DNA of 64,000 nucleotides, from assembly GCA_963457665.1 (NCBI GenBank), contig OY735233.1:46625270-46689269 (forward strand). The letters are read 5' to 3'. The notes below the pieces were generated by a model, which had not been told where the DNA came from, did not search any database, and saw nothing but the letters and a program-made list of their open reading frames with translations. This document shows positions 42,424 to 55,010 of this stretch, in pieces (position 1 is the stretch's first letter; every line of letters starts with the position of its first letter). The stretch is from Thysanoteuthis rhombus. Its lineage: Eukaryota > Mollusca > Cephalopoda > Oegopsida > Thysanoteuthidae. Both the position numbers and the translations under genes were made by a program.

Positions 42424-42745
42424 ATGGTACCGTTGCAATCAGCACGTCAAACTACGCCAGAAAAAGCCATAAAATCGATAGGTAAAAACGACATTCAAAA
42501 GACCATTTGTGACTGCTCACTTATGTATGTGCTGGAAGTGCCTTCTCGACCAATAGCGGCTATTTTCATTAGATTAGGCTTAATCGAAAAATACATCAAA
42601 TCCACCCAATCCAATGGTACCGTTGCAATCAGCACGTCAAACTACGCCAGAAAAAGCCATAAAATCGATAGGTAAAAATGACATTCAAAAGTCCATTTTT
42701 GACGGCTCACTTATGTATGCAGTAAAAATGCATTTTTGGTCAATA
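42424..42745 (+). repeat. Spaced duplication with TTCATTAGATTAGGCTTAATC, copy 1
   Basis: A type B monomer reading ATTAGATTAGGCTTAATCG followed by CACCCAATCC and AAAAGTCCATTTTTG recurs near 50585-50906 at an offset of 8,161 bp (43 monomers minus 9). Confidence 0.65.
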
Positions 42746-43249
42746 TTGGCTATTTCCATCAGATTGTGCTGAATCAAGAAATACATCAAATCCAGCCGAT
42801 CCAATGGTACCGTTGCAATCTGCACGTCAAACTACGCCAGAAAAAGCCATAAAATCGATAGGTAAAAATGACATTCGAAAGACCATTTGTGATGGCTCAC
42901 TTATGTATGTGCTGGAAGTGCCTTCTCGACCAATAGCAGCTATTTTCATCAAATTGGGCTGAATTGAAAAATACATCAAATCCACTTAATCAAATGGTAC
43001 CGTTGCAATCAGCACGTCAAACTACGCCAGAAAAAGCCTTAAAATCGATAGGTAAGAATGACATTAAAAAGACAATTTTTGACTGCTCACTTATGTATGT
43101 GCTGGAAGTGCCTTCTTGACCAACAGCGGCTATTTTCATCAAATTTGGCTGAATCGAAAAATATATCAAATCCACCCGATCCAATGGTACCGTCGCAATC
43201 ATCATGTCAAACTACGCCAGAAAAAGCCATAAAATCGATAGGTAAAAAT

Positions 43250-43730
43250 GACATTCAAAAGACCATTTTTGACTGCTCACTTATGTATGTGCCAGAAGTG
43301 ATTTCTACACCAATAGCGGCTATTTCCATCAAATTGGGCTGAATCGAAAAATACATCAAATCCACCCGATCCAATGGTACTGTTGCAATCAGCACGTCAA
43401 ACTACGCCAGAAAAAGCCATAAAATCGATAGGTAAAAATGACATTTAAAAGACCATTTTTGATGGCTCACTTATGTATGTGCTGGAAGTGCCTTCTTGAC
43501 TAATAGCAGTTATCTTCATCAAATTGGGCTGAGTCGAAAAATACATCAAATCCACCTGATCCAATGGTACCGTTGCAATCAGCACGTTAAACTACGCCAG
43601 AAAAAGCAAGAAAATCGATAGGTAAAAATGACATTCAAAAGACCATTTTTGACGGCTCACTTATGTATGCGGTAAAAATGCATTTTTGGTCAATATTGGC
43701 CATTTCCATCAAATTGGGCTGAATAGAAAA
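43250..43730 (+). repeat. Long-range duplication, copy 2 (partner near 14790-15270)
   Basis: Same ordered markers at a constant 28,461-bp offset, equal to 150 monomers minus 39 bp. This is the longest-range block copy that I found in the window. Confidence 0.75.
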
Positions 43731-46700
43731 ATACATCAATTCGACCCAATCCAATGGTACCGTTGCAATCAGCACGTCAAACTACGCCAGAAAAAGCCAT
43801 AAAATCGATAGGTAAAAATGACATTTAAAAGACCATTTTTGATGGCTCACTTATGTATGTATTGGAAGTGCCTTCTCGAGCAATAGCGGCTATTTTCATC
43901 AAATTGGGCTGAATCGAAAAATACATCAAATCCACCTGATCCAATGGTACCGTTGCAATCTGCACGTTAAACTACGCCAGAAAAAGCCATAAAATCGATA
44001 GGTAGAAATGACATTCAAAAGACCATTTTTTGACGGCTCACTTATGTATGTGCTGGAAGTGTTTTATCGACCAATAGCGGCTATTTTCATCAAATTGGGC
44101 TGAATCGAAAAATACATCAAATCCACCTGATCCAATGGTACCGTTGCAATCAGCACGTAAAACTACGCCAGAAAAAGCTATAAAATCGATAGGTAAAAAT
44201 GACATTCAAGAGACCATTTTTGACGGCTCACGTATGTATGCAGTAAAAATGCATTTTTGGTCAAAATTGGTTATTTCCATCAAATTGGGTTGAATCGAAA
44301 AATACATCAAATCCACCCGATTCAATGGTACCGTTGGAATATGCACGTCAAACTGCGCCAGAAAAAGCCATAAAATCGATAGGTAAAAATGACATTCAAA
44401 AGACCATTTGTGACGGCTCACTTATGTATGTGCTGGAAGTGCCTTCTCGACCAATAGTGGCTATTTTCATCAAATTGGCCTGAATCGAAAAAAACATCAA
44501 ATCCACCTGATCAAATGGTACCTTTGCAATCAGCACGTCAAACTACAACAGAAAAAGCCATGAAATCGATAGGTAAAAATGACATTCAAAAGACCATTTT
44601 TGACGGCTCACTTATGTATGCGGTAAAAATGCATTTTGTTCAACATTGGCTATTTCAATCAAATTGGGCTGAATCGAAAAATACATCAAATCCACCCGAT
44701 CCAATGGTACCGTTGCAATCAGAACGTCAAATTACGCCAGAAAAAGCCATAAAATCGATAGGTAAAAATGACATTCAAAAGACCATTTGTGACGGCTCAC
44801 TTATGTATGCGGTAAAAATGCATTTTTGGTCAATATTGGCTATTTCCATCAAATTGGGCTGAATCGAAAAATACATCAAATCCACCCGATCCAATGGTAC
44901 CGTTGCAATCAGCAGGTCAAACTACACCAGAAACAGCCATAAAATCGATAGGTAAAAATGACATTCAAAGGACCATTTGTGACGGCTCACTTATGTATGC
45001 AGTAAAAATGCATTTTCAGTCAATATTGGCTATTTCAATCAAATTGGGCTGAATCGAAAAATATATCGAATCCAACCGATCCAATGGTACCGTTGCAATC
45101 AGCACGTCAAACTACGCCAGAAAAAGCCATAAAATCGATATGTAAAAATGACATTCAAAAGACCATTTTTGACGGCTCACTTATGTATGCGGTAAAAATG
45201 CCTTTTCGGTCAATATTGGCTATATCCATCAAATTGGGCTGAATCGAAAAATACATCAAATCCACCCGATCCAATGGTACCGTTGGAATATGCACGTCAA
45301 ACTACGCCAGAAAAAGTCATAAATCGATAGGTAAAAATGACATTCAAAAGACCATTTGTGACAGCTCACTTATGTATGTGCTGGAAGTGCCTTCTCGACC
45401 AATAGTGGCTATTTCCATCAAATTGGCCTGAATCGAAAAATACATCAAATCCACCCGATCCAATGGTACTGTTGCAATCAGCACGTCAAACTACGCCAGA
45501 AAAAGCCATGAAATCGATAGGTAAAAATGACATTCAAAAGACAATTTTCATGGCTAACTTATGTATGCAGTAAAAATGCATTTTCGGTCAATATTGGCTA
45601 TTTCAATCAAATTGGGCTGAATCGAAAAATACATCAAATCCACCCGATCCAATGGTACCGTTGCAATCAGCACGTCAAAATACGCCAGAAAAAGCCTGAA
45701 AATCGATAGGTAAAAATGACATTCAAAAGAACATTTTTGACAGCTCACTTATGTATGTGCTGGAAGTGCCTTCTCGACCAATATTGGCTATTTCCATCAA
45801 AATGGGCTGAATCGAAAAATACATCAAATCCACTCGATCCAATGGTACCGTTGCAATTAGCACGTCAAACTACGTCAGAAAAAGCCATAAAATCGATAGG
45901 TAAAAATGACATTCAAAAGTCCATTTTTGACGGCTCACTTATGTATGTGCTGGAAGTGCCTTCTCGACCAATAGTGGCTATTTCCATCAAATTGGGCTGA
46001 ATCGAAAAATACATCAAATCCACCCGATCCAATGGTACCGTTGCAATCAGCACGTCAAACTACGCCAGAAAAAGCCATAAAATCGATAGGTAAAAATGAC
46101 ATTCAAAAGACCATTTTTGACGGCTCACTTATGTATGCGGTAAAAATGCATTTTTGTCAATATTGTCTATTTCCATCAAATTGGGCTGAATCGAAAAATA
46201 CATCAAATCCACCCGATCCAATGGTACCGTTGCAATAAGCACGTTAAACTACGCCAGAAAGAGCCATAAAATCGATAGGTAAAAATGACATTCAAAAGAC
46301 CATTTTTGACAGCTCACTTACGTATGCAGTAAAAATGCATTTTCGGTCAAAATTGGCTCTTTCCATCAAATTGGGTTGAATCAAAAAATACATCAAATCC
46401 ACCCGATCCAATGGTACTCTTGCAATCAGCACGTCAAACTACGCCAGAAAAAGCCATAAAATCGATAGGTAAAAATGACATTCAAAAGACCATTTGTGAC
46501 GGCTCACTTATGTATGTGCTGGAAGTGCCATCTCGACCAATAGCGGCTATTTTCATTAAATTAGGCTCAATCAAAAAATACATCAAATCCACCCGATCCA
46601 ATGGTACCGTTGCAATCAGCACGTCAAACTACGCCAGAAAAAGCCATAAAATCGATAGGTAAAAATGACATTCAAAAGACCATTTTTGACGGCTCACTTA

Positions 46701-46980
46701 TGTATGCAGTAAAAATGCCTTCTCGACCAATATTGGCTTTTTCCATCAAATTTGGCCGAATCGAAAAATACATCAAATCCACCCGATTCAATGGTACCGT
46801 TGGAATATGCACGTCAAACTACGCCAGAAAAAGCCATAAAATCGATAGGTAAAAATGACATTCAAAAGACCATTTGTGACGGCTCACTTATGTATGTGCT
46901 GGAAGTGCCTTCTCGACCGATAGTGGCTATTTCCATCAAATTGGCCTGAATCGAAAAGTACATCAAATCCACCTAATCCA
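43730..46980 (+). repeat. Irregular A/B monomers, no large higher-order repeat seen
   Basis: This is satellite throughout. Markers such as ACCGTTGGAATATGCACG (near 44332, 45280 and 46798) recur singly. Near 46700 one monomer is a mosaic of type A and type B inside the switch segment. No gene or foreign sequence is visible. Confidence 0.7.
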
Positions 46981-46999
46981 ATGGTACCGTTGCAATCAG

Positions 47000-49440
47000 C
47001 ACGTCAAACTACGCCAGAAAAAGCCAGAAAATCGATAGGTAAAAATGACATTCAAAAGACCATTTTTGACGGCTCACTTATGTATGCGGTAAAAATGCAT
47101 TTTGGTCAACATTGGCTATTTCCATCAAATTGGGCTGAATCGAAAAATACATCAAATCCACCCGATCCAATGGTACCGTTGCAATCAGCACATCAAACTA
47201 CGCCAGAAAGAGCCATAAAATCGATAGGTAAAAATGACATTCAAAAGACAATTTTCGATGGCTCACTTATGTATGCGGTAAAAATGCATTTTGGGTCAAT
47301 ATTGGCTATTTCCATCAAATTGGGCTGAATCGAAAAATACATCAAATCCACCCGATCCAATGGTACTGTTGCAATCAGCACGTCAATCTACGCCAGAAAA
47401 AGCAATAAAATCGATAGGTAAAAATGACATTCAAAACACCATTTTTGACGGCTCACTTATGTATGCAGTAAAAATGCATTTTCGGTCAATATTGGCTATT
47501 TCCATCAAATTGGGCTGAATCGAAAAATACATCAAATCCACCCGATCCAATGGTACCGTTGCAATCAGCACGTCAAACTACGCCAGAAAAAGCCATAAAA
47601 TCGATAGGTAAAAATGACATTCAAAAGTCCATTTTTGACGGCTCACTTATGTATGTGCTGGGAGTGCCTTCTCGACCAATATTAGCTATTTCCATCAAAT
47701 TGGGCTGAATCGAAAAATACATCAAATCCACCCGATCCAATGGTACCGTTGCAATCAGCACGTCAAACAACACCAGAAAAAGCCATAAAATCGATAGGTA
47801 AAAATGACATTCAAAAGACCACCTTTGACGGCTCACTTATGTATGCGGTAAAAATGCATCTTCGGTCAATATTCGATATTTTAATCAAATTGGTCTGAGT
47901 CGAAAAATACATCAAATCCACCCAATCCAATGGTATCTTTGCAATCAGCACGTCAAACTACGCCAAAAAAGCCATAAAATCGATAGGTAAAAACGACATT
48001 TAAAAGACCATTTTTGACGGCTCACTTATGTATGCAGTAAAAATGCATATTTGGTCAATATTGGCTTTTTCCATCAAATTTGGCCGAATTGAAAAATACA
48101 TCAAATCCACCCGATCCAATGGTACCGTTGCAATCAGCACGTCAAACTACGCCAGAAAAAGCCAGAAAATCGATAAGTAAAAATGACATTCAAAAGACCA
48201 TTTTTGACGGCTCACTTATGTATGCGGTAAAAATGCATTTTGGTCAACATTGGCTATTTCCATCAAATTGGGCTGAATCGAAAAATACATCAAATCCACC
48301 CGATCCAATGGTACCGTTGCAATCAGCACGTCAAACTACGCCAGAAAAAGCCATAAAATCGATAGGTAAAAATGACATTCAAAAGACAATTTTCGATGGC
48401 TCACTTATGTATGCGGTAAAAATGCATTTTGGGTCAATATTGGCTATTTCCATCAAATTGGGCTGAATCGAAAAATACATCAAATCCACCCGTACCAATG
48501 GTACCGTTGCAATCAGCACGTCAAACTACGCCAGAAAAAGCAATAAAATCGATAGGTAAAAATGACATTCAAAAGACCACCTTTGACGGCTCACTTATGT
48601 ATGCGGTAAAAATGCATCTTCGGTCAATATTCGATATTTTAATCAAATTGGTCTGAGTCGAAAAATACATCAAATCCACCCAATCCAATGGTATCTTTGC
48701 AATCAGCACGTCAAACTACGCCAAAAAAGCCATAAAATCGATAGGTAAAAACGACATTTAAAAGACCATTTTTGACAGCTCACTTATGCATGCAGTAAAA
48801 ATGCATATTTGGTCAATATTGGCTATTTCCATCAAATTGGGCTGAATCGAAAAATACATCAAATCCACCCGATCCAATGGTACCGTTGCAATCAGCACGT
48901 CAAACTACGCCAGAAAAAGCCATAAAATCGATAGGTAAAAATGACATTCAAAAGTCCATTTTTGACGGCTCACTTATGTATGTGCTGGGAGTGCCTTCTC
49001 GACCAATATTAGCTATTTCCATCAAATTGGGCTGAATCGAAAAATACATCAAATCCACCCGATCCAATGGTACCGTTGCAATCAGCACGTCAAACAACAC
49101 CAGAAAAAGCCATAAAATCAATAGGTAAAAATGACATTCAAAAGACCACCTTTGACGGCTCACTTATGTATGCGGTAAAAATGCATCTTTGGTCAATATT
49201 CGATATTTTAATCAAATTGGTCTGAGTCGAAAAATACATCAAATCCACCCAATCCAATGGTATCTTTGCAATCAGCACGTCAAACTACGCCAAAAAAGCC
49301 ATAAAATCGATAGGTAAAAACGACATTTAAAAGACCATTTTTGACGGCTCACTTATGCATGCAGTAAAAATGCATATTTGGTCAATATTGGCTTTTTCCA
49401 TCAAATTTGGCCGAATTGAAAAATACATCAAATCCACCCG
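47000..49440 (+). repeat. Nested short duplications (4-, 6- and 7-monomer steps)
   Basis: The run AAAAGTCCATTTTTG, GTGCTGGGAGTGCC, CAAACAACACCAG, GACCACCTTTGACGG, TTAATCAAATTGGTCTGAG, GGTATCTTTGCAATC at 47520-48120 recurs at 48847-49447 (offset 1,327 bp, 7 monomers). A different segment (GGTCAACATTGG near 47103 and 48241) is repeated at 1,138 bp (6 monomers). The GACCACCTTTGACGG to GGTATCTTTGC part also appears near 48580-48700 (759 bp from the first). Overlapping copies of different lengths imply several exchange events. Confidence 0.75.
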
Positions 49441-50584
49441 ATCCAATGGTACCGTTGCAATCAGCACGTCAAACTACGTCAGAAAAAGCCATAAAATTGA
49501 TAGTTAAAAATGACATTCAAAAGACCATATTTGATGGCTCACTTTTGTATGTGCTGGAAGTGATTTTTCAACCAATAGCGGTTAGATTCATCAAATTGGG
49601 CTAAATCGAAAAATACATCAAATCCACCCGATCCAATGGTACCGTTGCAATCAGCATGTCAAACTACGCCAGAGAAATCCATAAAATCGATAGGTAAAAA
49701 TGACATTCAGAAGACCTTTTTTGACAGCTCACTTATGTATGCAGTAAAAATGCATTTTCGGTCAATATTGGCTATTTCCATCAAATTGGGCTGAATCGAA
49801 AAATACATCAAATCCACCCGATCCAATGGTACCGTTGCAATCAGCACGTCAAACTACGCCAGAAAAAGCTATGAAATCGACAGGTAAAAATGACATTCAA
49901 AAGTCCATTTTTGACGGCTCACTCATGTATGTGCTGGAAGTGCCTTCTCGACCAATAGTGGCTATTTTCATTAAAATGGGCTGAATCGAAAAATACATCA
50001 AATCCACCCGATCCAATGGTACCGTTGCAATCAGCACGTCAAACTACGCCAGAAAAAGCCATAAAATCGATAGGTAAAAATGAAATTCAAAAGACCATTT
50101 TTGATGGCTCACTCATGTATGCGGTAAAAATGCATTTTCGGTCAATATTGGCTCTTTCCATCAAATTGGGCTGAATCAAAAAATACATCAAATCCACCCG
50201 ATCCAATGGTACCGTTGCAATCAGCATGTCAAACTACGCCAGAAAAAGCCATAAAATCGATAGGTAAAAATGACATTCAAAAGACCATTTTTGACAGCTC
50301 ACTTATGTATGCGGTGAAAATGCATTTTTGGTCAATATTGGCTATTTTCATCAAATTGGGCTGAATCGAAAAATACATCAAATCCACCTGATCCAATGGT
50401 ACCGTTCCAATCAGCACGTCAAACTACGCCAGAAAAAGCCATAAAATCGATAGGTAAAAATGACATTCAAAAGACCATTTTTGACGGCTCACTCATGTAT
50501 ACAGTAAAAATGCATTTTCGGCCAATATTGGCTATTTCCATCAAATTGGGCTGAATCAAAAATACATCAAATCCACCCGATCCA

Positions 50585-50906
50585 ATGGTACCGTTGCAAT
50601 CAGCACGTCAAACTACGCCAGAAAAAGCCATAAAATCGATAGGTAAAAATGACATTCAAATGACCATTTTTGATGGCTCACTTATGTATGTGCTGGAAAT
50701 GCCTTTTCGACCAATAGCGGCTATTTTCATTAGATTAGGCTTAATCGAAAAATACATCAAATCCACCCAATCCAATGGTACCGTTGCAATCAGCACGTCA
50801 AACTACGCCAGAAAAAGCCATAAAATCGATAGGTAAAAATGACATTCAAAAGTCCATTTTTGACGGCTCACTTATGTATGCAGTAAAAATGCATTTTTGG
50901 TCAATA
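50585..50906 (+). repeat. Spaced duplication with TTCATTAGATTAGGCTTAATC, copy 2
   Basis: Partner of 42424-42745 with the same rare run ATTAGATTAGGCTTAATCG. Differences include GACCATTTTTGATGG in place of GACCATTTGTGACTG. Confidence 0.65.
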
Positions 50907-51780
50907 TTGGCTATTTCCATCAAATTGGGCTGAATCGAAAAATACATCAAATCCACCCGTACCAATGGTACCGTTGCAATCAGCATGTCAAACTACGCCA
51001 GAGAAAGCCATAAAATCGATAGGTAAAAATGACATTCAAAAGACCATTTGTGACGGCTCACTTATGTATGTGCTGAAAGTGCCTCCTCGACCAATAGCAG
51101 CTATTGTCATCAAATTGGGCTGAATCGAAAAATACATCAAATCCACCCGATCCAATGGTACCGTTGCAATCAGCATGTCAAACTACGCCAGAAAAAGCTA
51201 TAAAATCGATAGGTAAAAATGACATTCAAAAGACCATTTTTGACGGCTCACTTATGTATGTGCTGGAAGTACCTTCTCGACCAATAGCGGCTATTTTCAT
51301 CAAATTGGGCTGAATCGAAAAATACATCAAATCCACCCGATCCAATGGTACCGTTGCAATCAGCACTTCAAACTACGCCAGAAAAAGCTATAAAACCGAT
51401 AGGTAAAAATGACATTCAAAAGACAATTTTGTATGGCTCACTTATGTATAATCTGGAAGTGCCTTCTTGACCAATAGCAGCTATTTTCATCAAATAGGGC
51501 TGAAAGTAAAAATACATCAAATCCCCCGATCCAATTGTACCGTTGCAATCAGCACGTCAAACTACGCCAGAAAAAGCCAGAAAATCGATAGGTAAAAATG
51601 ACATTCAAAAGACCATTTTCGACGGCTCACTTATGTATGCGGTGAAAATGCATTTTCAGTCAATATTGGCTATTTCCATCAAATTGGGCTGAATCAAAAA
51701 TACATCAGATCCACCCGATCCAATGGTACCGTTGCAATCAGCACGTCAAACCACGTCAGAAAAAGCCATAAAATCGATAG
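50850..51780 (+). repeat. Spaced duplication before the 10-mer region, copy 1
   Basis: Markers CCACCCGTACCAATGG, GCCAGAGAAAGCC, GTGCCTCCTCGACC, GCTATTGTCATC, CAGCACTTCAAACTACG, GACAATTTTGTATGGC and GGGCTGAAAGTAAAAATAC recur at 53890-55010. The offset changes from 3,038 to 3,228 bp because the second copy has one extra monomer (the AGAAGACCTTTTTTG copy near 54070). Confidence 0.8.
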
Positions 51781-52159
51781 GTAAAAATGACATCCAAAAG
51801 ACCATTTTTGATGGCTCACTTATATCTGCAGTAAAAATGCATTTTCGGTCAATATTGGCTATTTTAATAAAATTGGGCTGAATCGAAAAATACATCAAAT
51901 CCACCCGATCCAATGATACCGTTGCAATCTGCACGTCAAACTACGCCAGAAAAAGCCATAAAATCGATAGGTAAAAATGACATTCAAAAGACCATTTTTG
52001 ACGGCTAACTTATGTGTGCGGTAAAAATGCATTTTCGGTCAATATTGGCTATTTCCATCAAATTGGGCTGAAAGTAAAAATACATCAAATCCCCCGATCC
52101 AATGGTACCGTTGCAATCAGCACGTCAAACTACGCCAGAAAATGCCATAAAATCGACAG

Positions 52160-53760
52160 GTAAAAATGACATTCAAAAGACCATTTGTATCGGGCTCACT
52201 TATGTATGCAGTAAAAAGACATTTTTGGTCAATATTGGCTATTTCCATCAAATTGGGCTGAATCAAAAAATACATCAAATCCACCCGATCCAATGGTACC
52301 ACTGCAATCAGCACGTCAAACTACGCCAGAAAAAGCCATAAAATCGATAGGTAAAAATGACATTCAAAAGACCATTTTTGACGGCTCACTTATGTATGCA
52401 ATAAAAATGCATATTCGGTCAATATTGGCTATTTCCATCAAATTGGGCTGAATCAAAAAATACATCAAATTCCCCCGATCCAATGGTACCACTGCAATCA
52501 GCACGTCAAACTATGCCAGAAAGAGCCATAAAATCGATAGGTAAAAATGACATTCAAAAGACCATTTTTGACGGCTCACTTATGTATGCGGTAAAAATGC
52601 ATTTTCGGTCAATATTGGCTATTTCCATCAAATTGGGCTGAATCAAAAATACATCAAATCCACCCGATCCAATGGTACCGTTGGAATATGCACGTCAAAC
52701 TACGCCAGAAAAAGCCATAAAATCGATAGTTAAAAATGACATTCAAAAGACCATTTTTGACGGCTCACTTATGTATGTGCTGGAAGTACCTTCTCGACCA
52801 ATAGTGGCTATTTTCATCAAATTGGGTTGAATTGAAATTTATCGAATCCACCCAATCCAATGGTACCGTTGCTATCAGCACGTCAAACTACGCCAGAAAA
52901 AGCCATAAAATCGATAGGTAAAAATGACATTCAAAAGACCATTTTTGACGGCTCACTTATGTATAATCTGGAAGTGCCTTCTTGACCAATAGCGGCTATT
53001 GTCATCAAATTGGGCTGAATCGAAAAATACATCAAATCCACCCGATCCAATGGTACCGTTGCAATCAGCACGTCGAACTACGCCAGAAAAAGCCATAAAA
53101 TCGATAGGTAAAAATGACATTCAAAAGACCATTTTTGACGTCTTTCTTATGTATGTGCTGGAAGTGCCTTCTCGACCAATAGCAGCTATTTTCATCAAAT
53201 TGGGCTGAATCGAAAAATACATCAAATCCACCCGATCCAATGGTACCGTTGCAATCAGCACGTCAAACTACGCCAGAAAAAGTCATAAAATTGATAGGTA
53301 AAAATGACATTCAAAAGACCATTTTTGACGGCTCACTTATGTATGCAGTGAAAATGCATTTTCGGTCAATATTGGCTATTTCCATCAAATTGGGCTGAAT
53401 CGAAAAATACCTCAAATCCACCCGATCCAATGGTACCGTTTAAATCAGCACGTGAAACTACGCTAGAAAAAGCCATAAAATCGATAGGTAAAAATGACAT
53501 TAATAAAAGACCATTTTTGACGGCTCACTTATGTATGTGCTGGAAGTGCCTTCTCGACCAATAGCAGCTATTTTCATCAAATTGGGCTGAATGGAAAAAT
53601 ACATCAAATCCACCCAATCCAATGGTACCGTTGCAATCAGCACGTCAAACTACGCCAGAAAAAAACCAGAAAATCGATAGGTAAAAATGACATTCAAAAG
53701 ACCATTTGTAGCAGCTCACTTATGTATGAAGTGAAAAGACATTTTTGGTCAATATTGGCT
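52160..53760 (+). repeat. 10-monomer higher-order repeat, copy 1
   Basis: The unit is defined by ordered private markers: TTTGTATCGGGCTCAC, GGTACCACTGCAATC, GCATATTCGG, AATTCCCCCGATCC, GTTGGAATATGCACG, TTGAAATTTATCGAATCC, TATAATCTGGAAGTGCC, GACGTCTTTCTTATG, GTTTAAATCAGCACGTG, CATTAATAAAAGACC and TTTGTAGCAGCTCAC. The same series follows 2,849, 4,939 and 6,839 bp later. Confidence 0.85.
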
Positions 53761-53889
53761 ATTTCCATCAAATTGGTCTGAGTCGAAAAATACATCAAAT
53801 CCACCCGATCCAATGGTACCGTTGCAATCAGCACGTCAAACTACGCCAGAAAAAGCCATAAAATCGATAGGTAAAAATGACATTCAAAA

Positions 53890-55010
53890 GTCCATTTTTG
53901 ACGGCTCACTTATGTATGCAGTAAAAATGCATTTTTGGTCAATATTGGCTATTTCCATCAAATTGGGCTGAATCGAAAAATACATCAAATCCACCCGTAC
54001 CAATGGTACCGTTGCAATCAGCATGTCAAACTACGCCAGAGAAAGCCATAAAATCGATAGGAAAAAATGACATTCAGAAGACCTTTTTTGACAGCTCACT
54101 TATGTATGCAGTAAAAATGCATTTTTGGCCAATATTGGTTATTTTAATCAAAATGGGCTGAATCGAAAAATACATCGAATCCACCCGATCCAATTGTACC
54201 GTTGCAATATGCACGTCAAACTACGCCAGAAAAAGCCATAAAATCGATAGGTAAAAATGACATTCAAAAGACCATTTGTGACGGCTCACTTATGTATGTG
54301 CTGAAAGTGCCTCCTCGACCAATAGCAGCTATTGTCATCAAATTGGGCTGAATCGAAAAATACATCAAATCCACCCGATCCAATGGTACCGTTGCAATCA
54401 GCATGTCAAACTACGCCAGAAAAAGCTATAAAATCGATAGGTAAAAATGACATTCAAAAGACCATTTTTGACGGCTCACTTATGTATGTGCTGGAAGTAC
54501 CTTCTCGACCAATAGCGGCTATTTTCATCAAATTGGGCTGAATCGAAAAATACATCAAATCCACCCGATCCAATGGTACCGTTGCAATCAGCACTTCAAA
54601 CTACGCCAGAAAAAGCTATAAAACCGATAGGTAAAAATGACATTCAAAAGACAATTTTGTATGGCTCACTTATGTATAATCTGGAAGTGCCTTCTTGACC
54701 AATAGCAGCTATTTTCATCAAATAGGGCTGAAAGTAAAAATACATCAAATCCCCCGATCCAATTGTACCGTTGCAATCAGCACGTCAAACTACGCCAGAA
54801 AAAGCCAGAAAATCGATAGGTAAAAATGACATTCAAAAGACCATTTTCGACGGCTCACTTATGTATGCGGTGAAAATGCATTTTCAGTCAATATTGGCTA
54901 TTTCCATCAAATTGGGCTGAATCAAAAATACATCAGATCCACCCGATCCAATGGTACCGTTGCAATCAGCACGTCAAACCACGTCAGAAAAAGCCATAAA
55001 ATCGATAGGT
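53890..55010 (+). repeat. Spaced duplication before the 10-mer region, copy 2
   Basis: Partner of 50850-51780 with one more monomer. Its right end joins directly to the second copy of the 10-monomer unit. The join falls inside a CAAACCACGTCAG monomer that also occurs near 51747 and 57065. Confidence 0.8.

Larger units (their letters stand above)
38190..42960 (+). repeat. Large duplication of about 5 kb, copy 2
   Basis: Partner of 28700-33850. It lacks three monomers between about 40.06 and 40.69 kb and one near 41.98 kb, and it has two more near 42.36-42.75 kb, relative to copy 1. The loss and gain of complete monomers fits unequal exchange in register. Confidence 0.8.
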
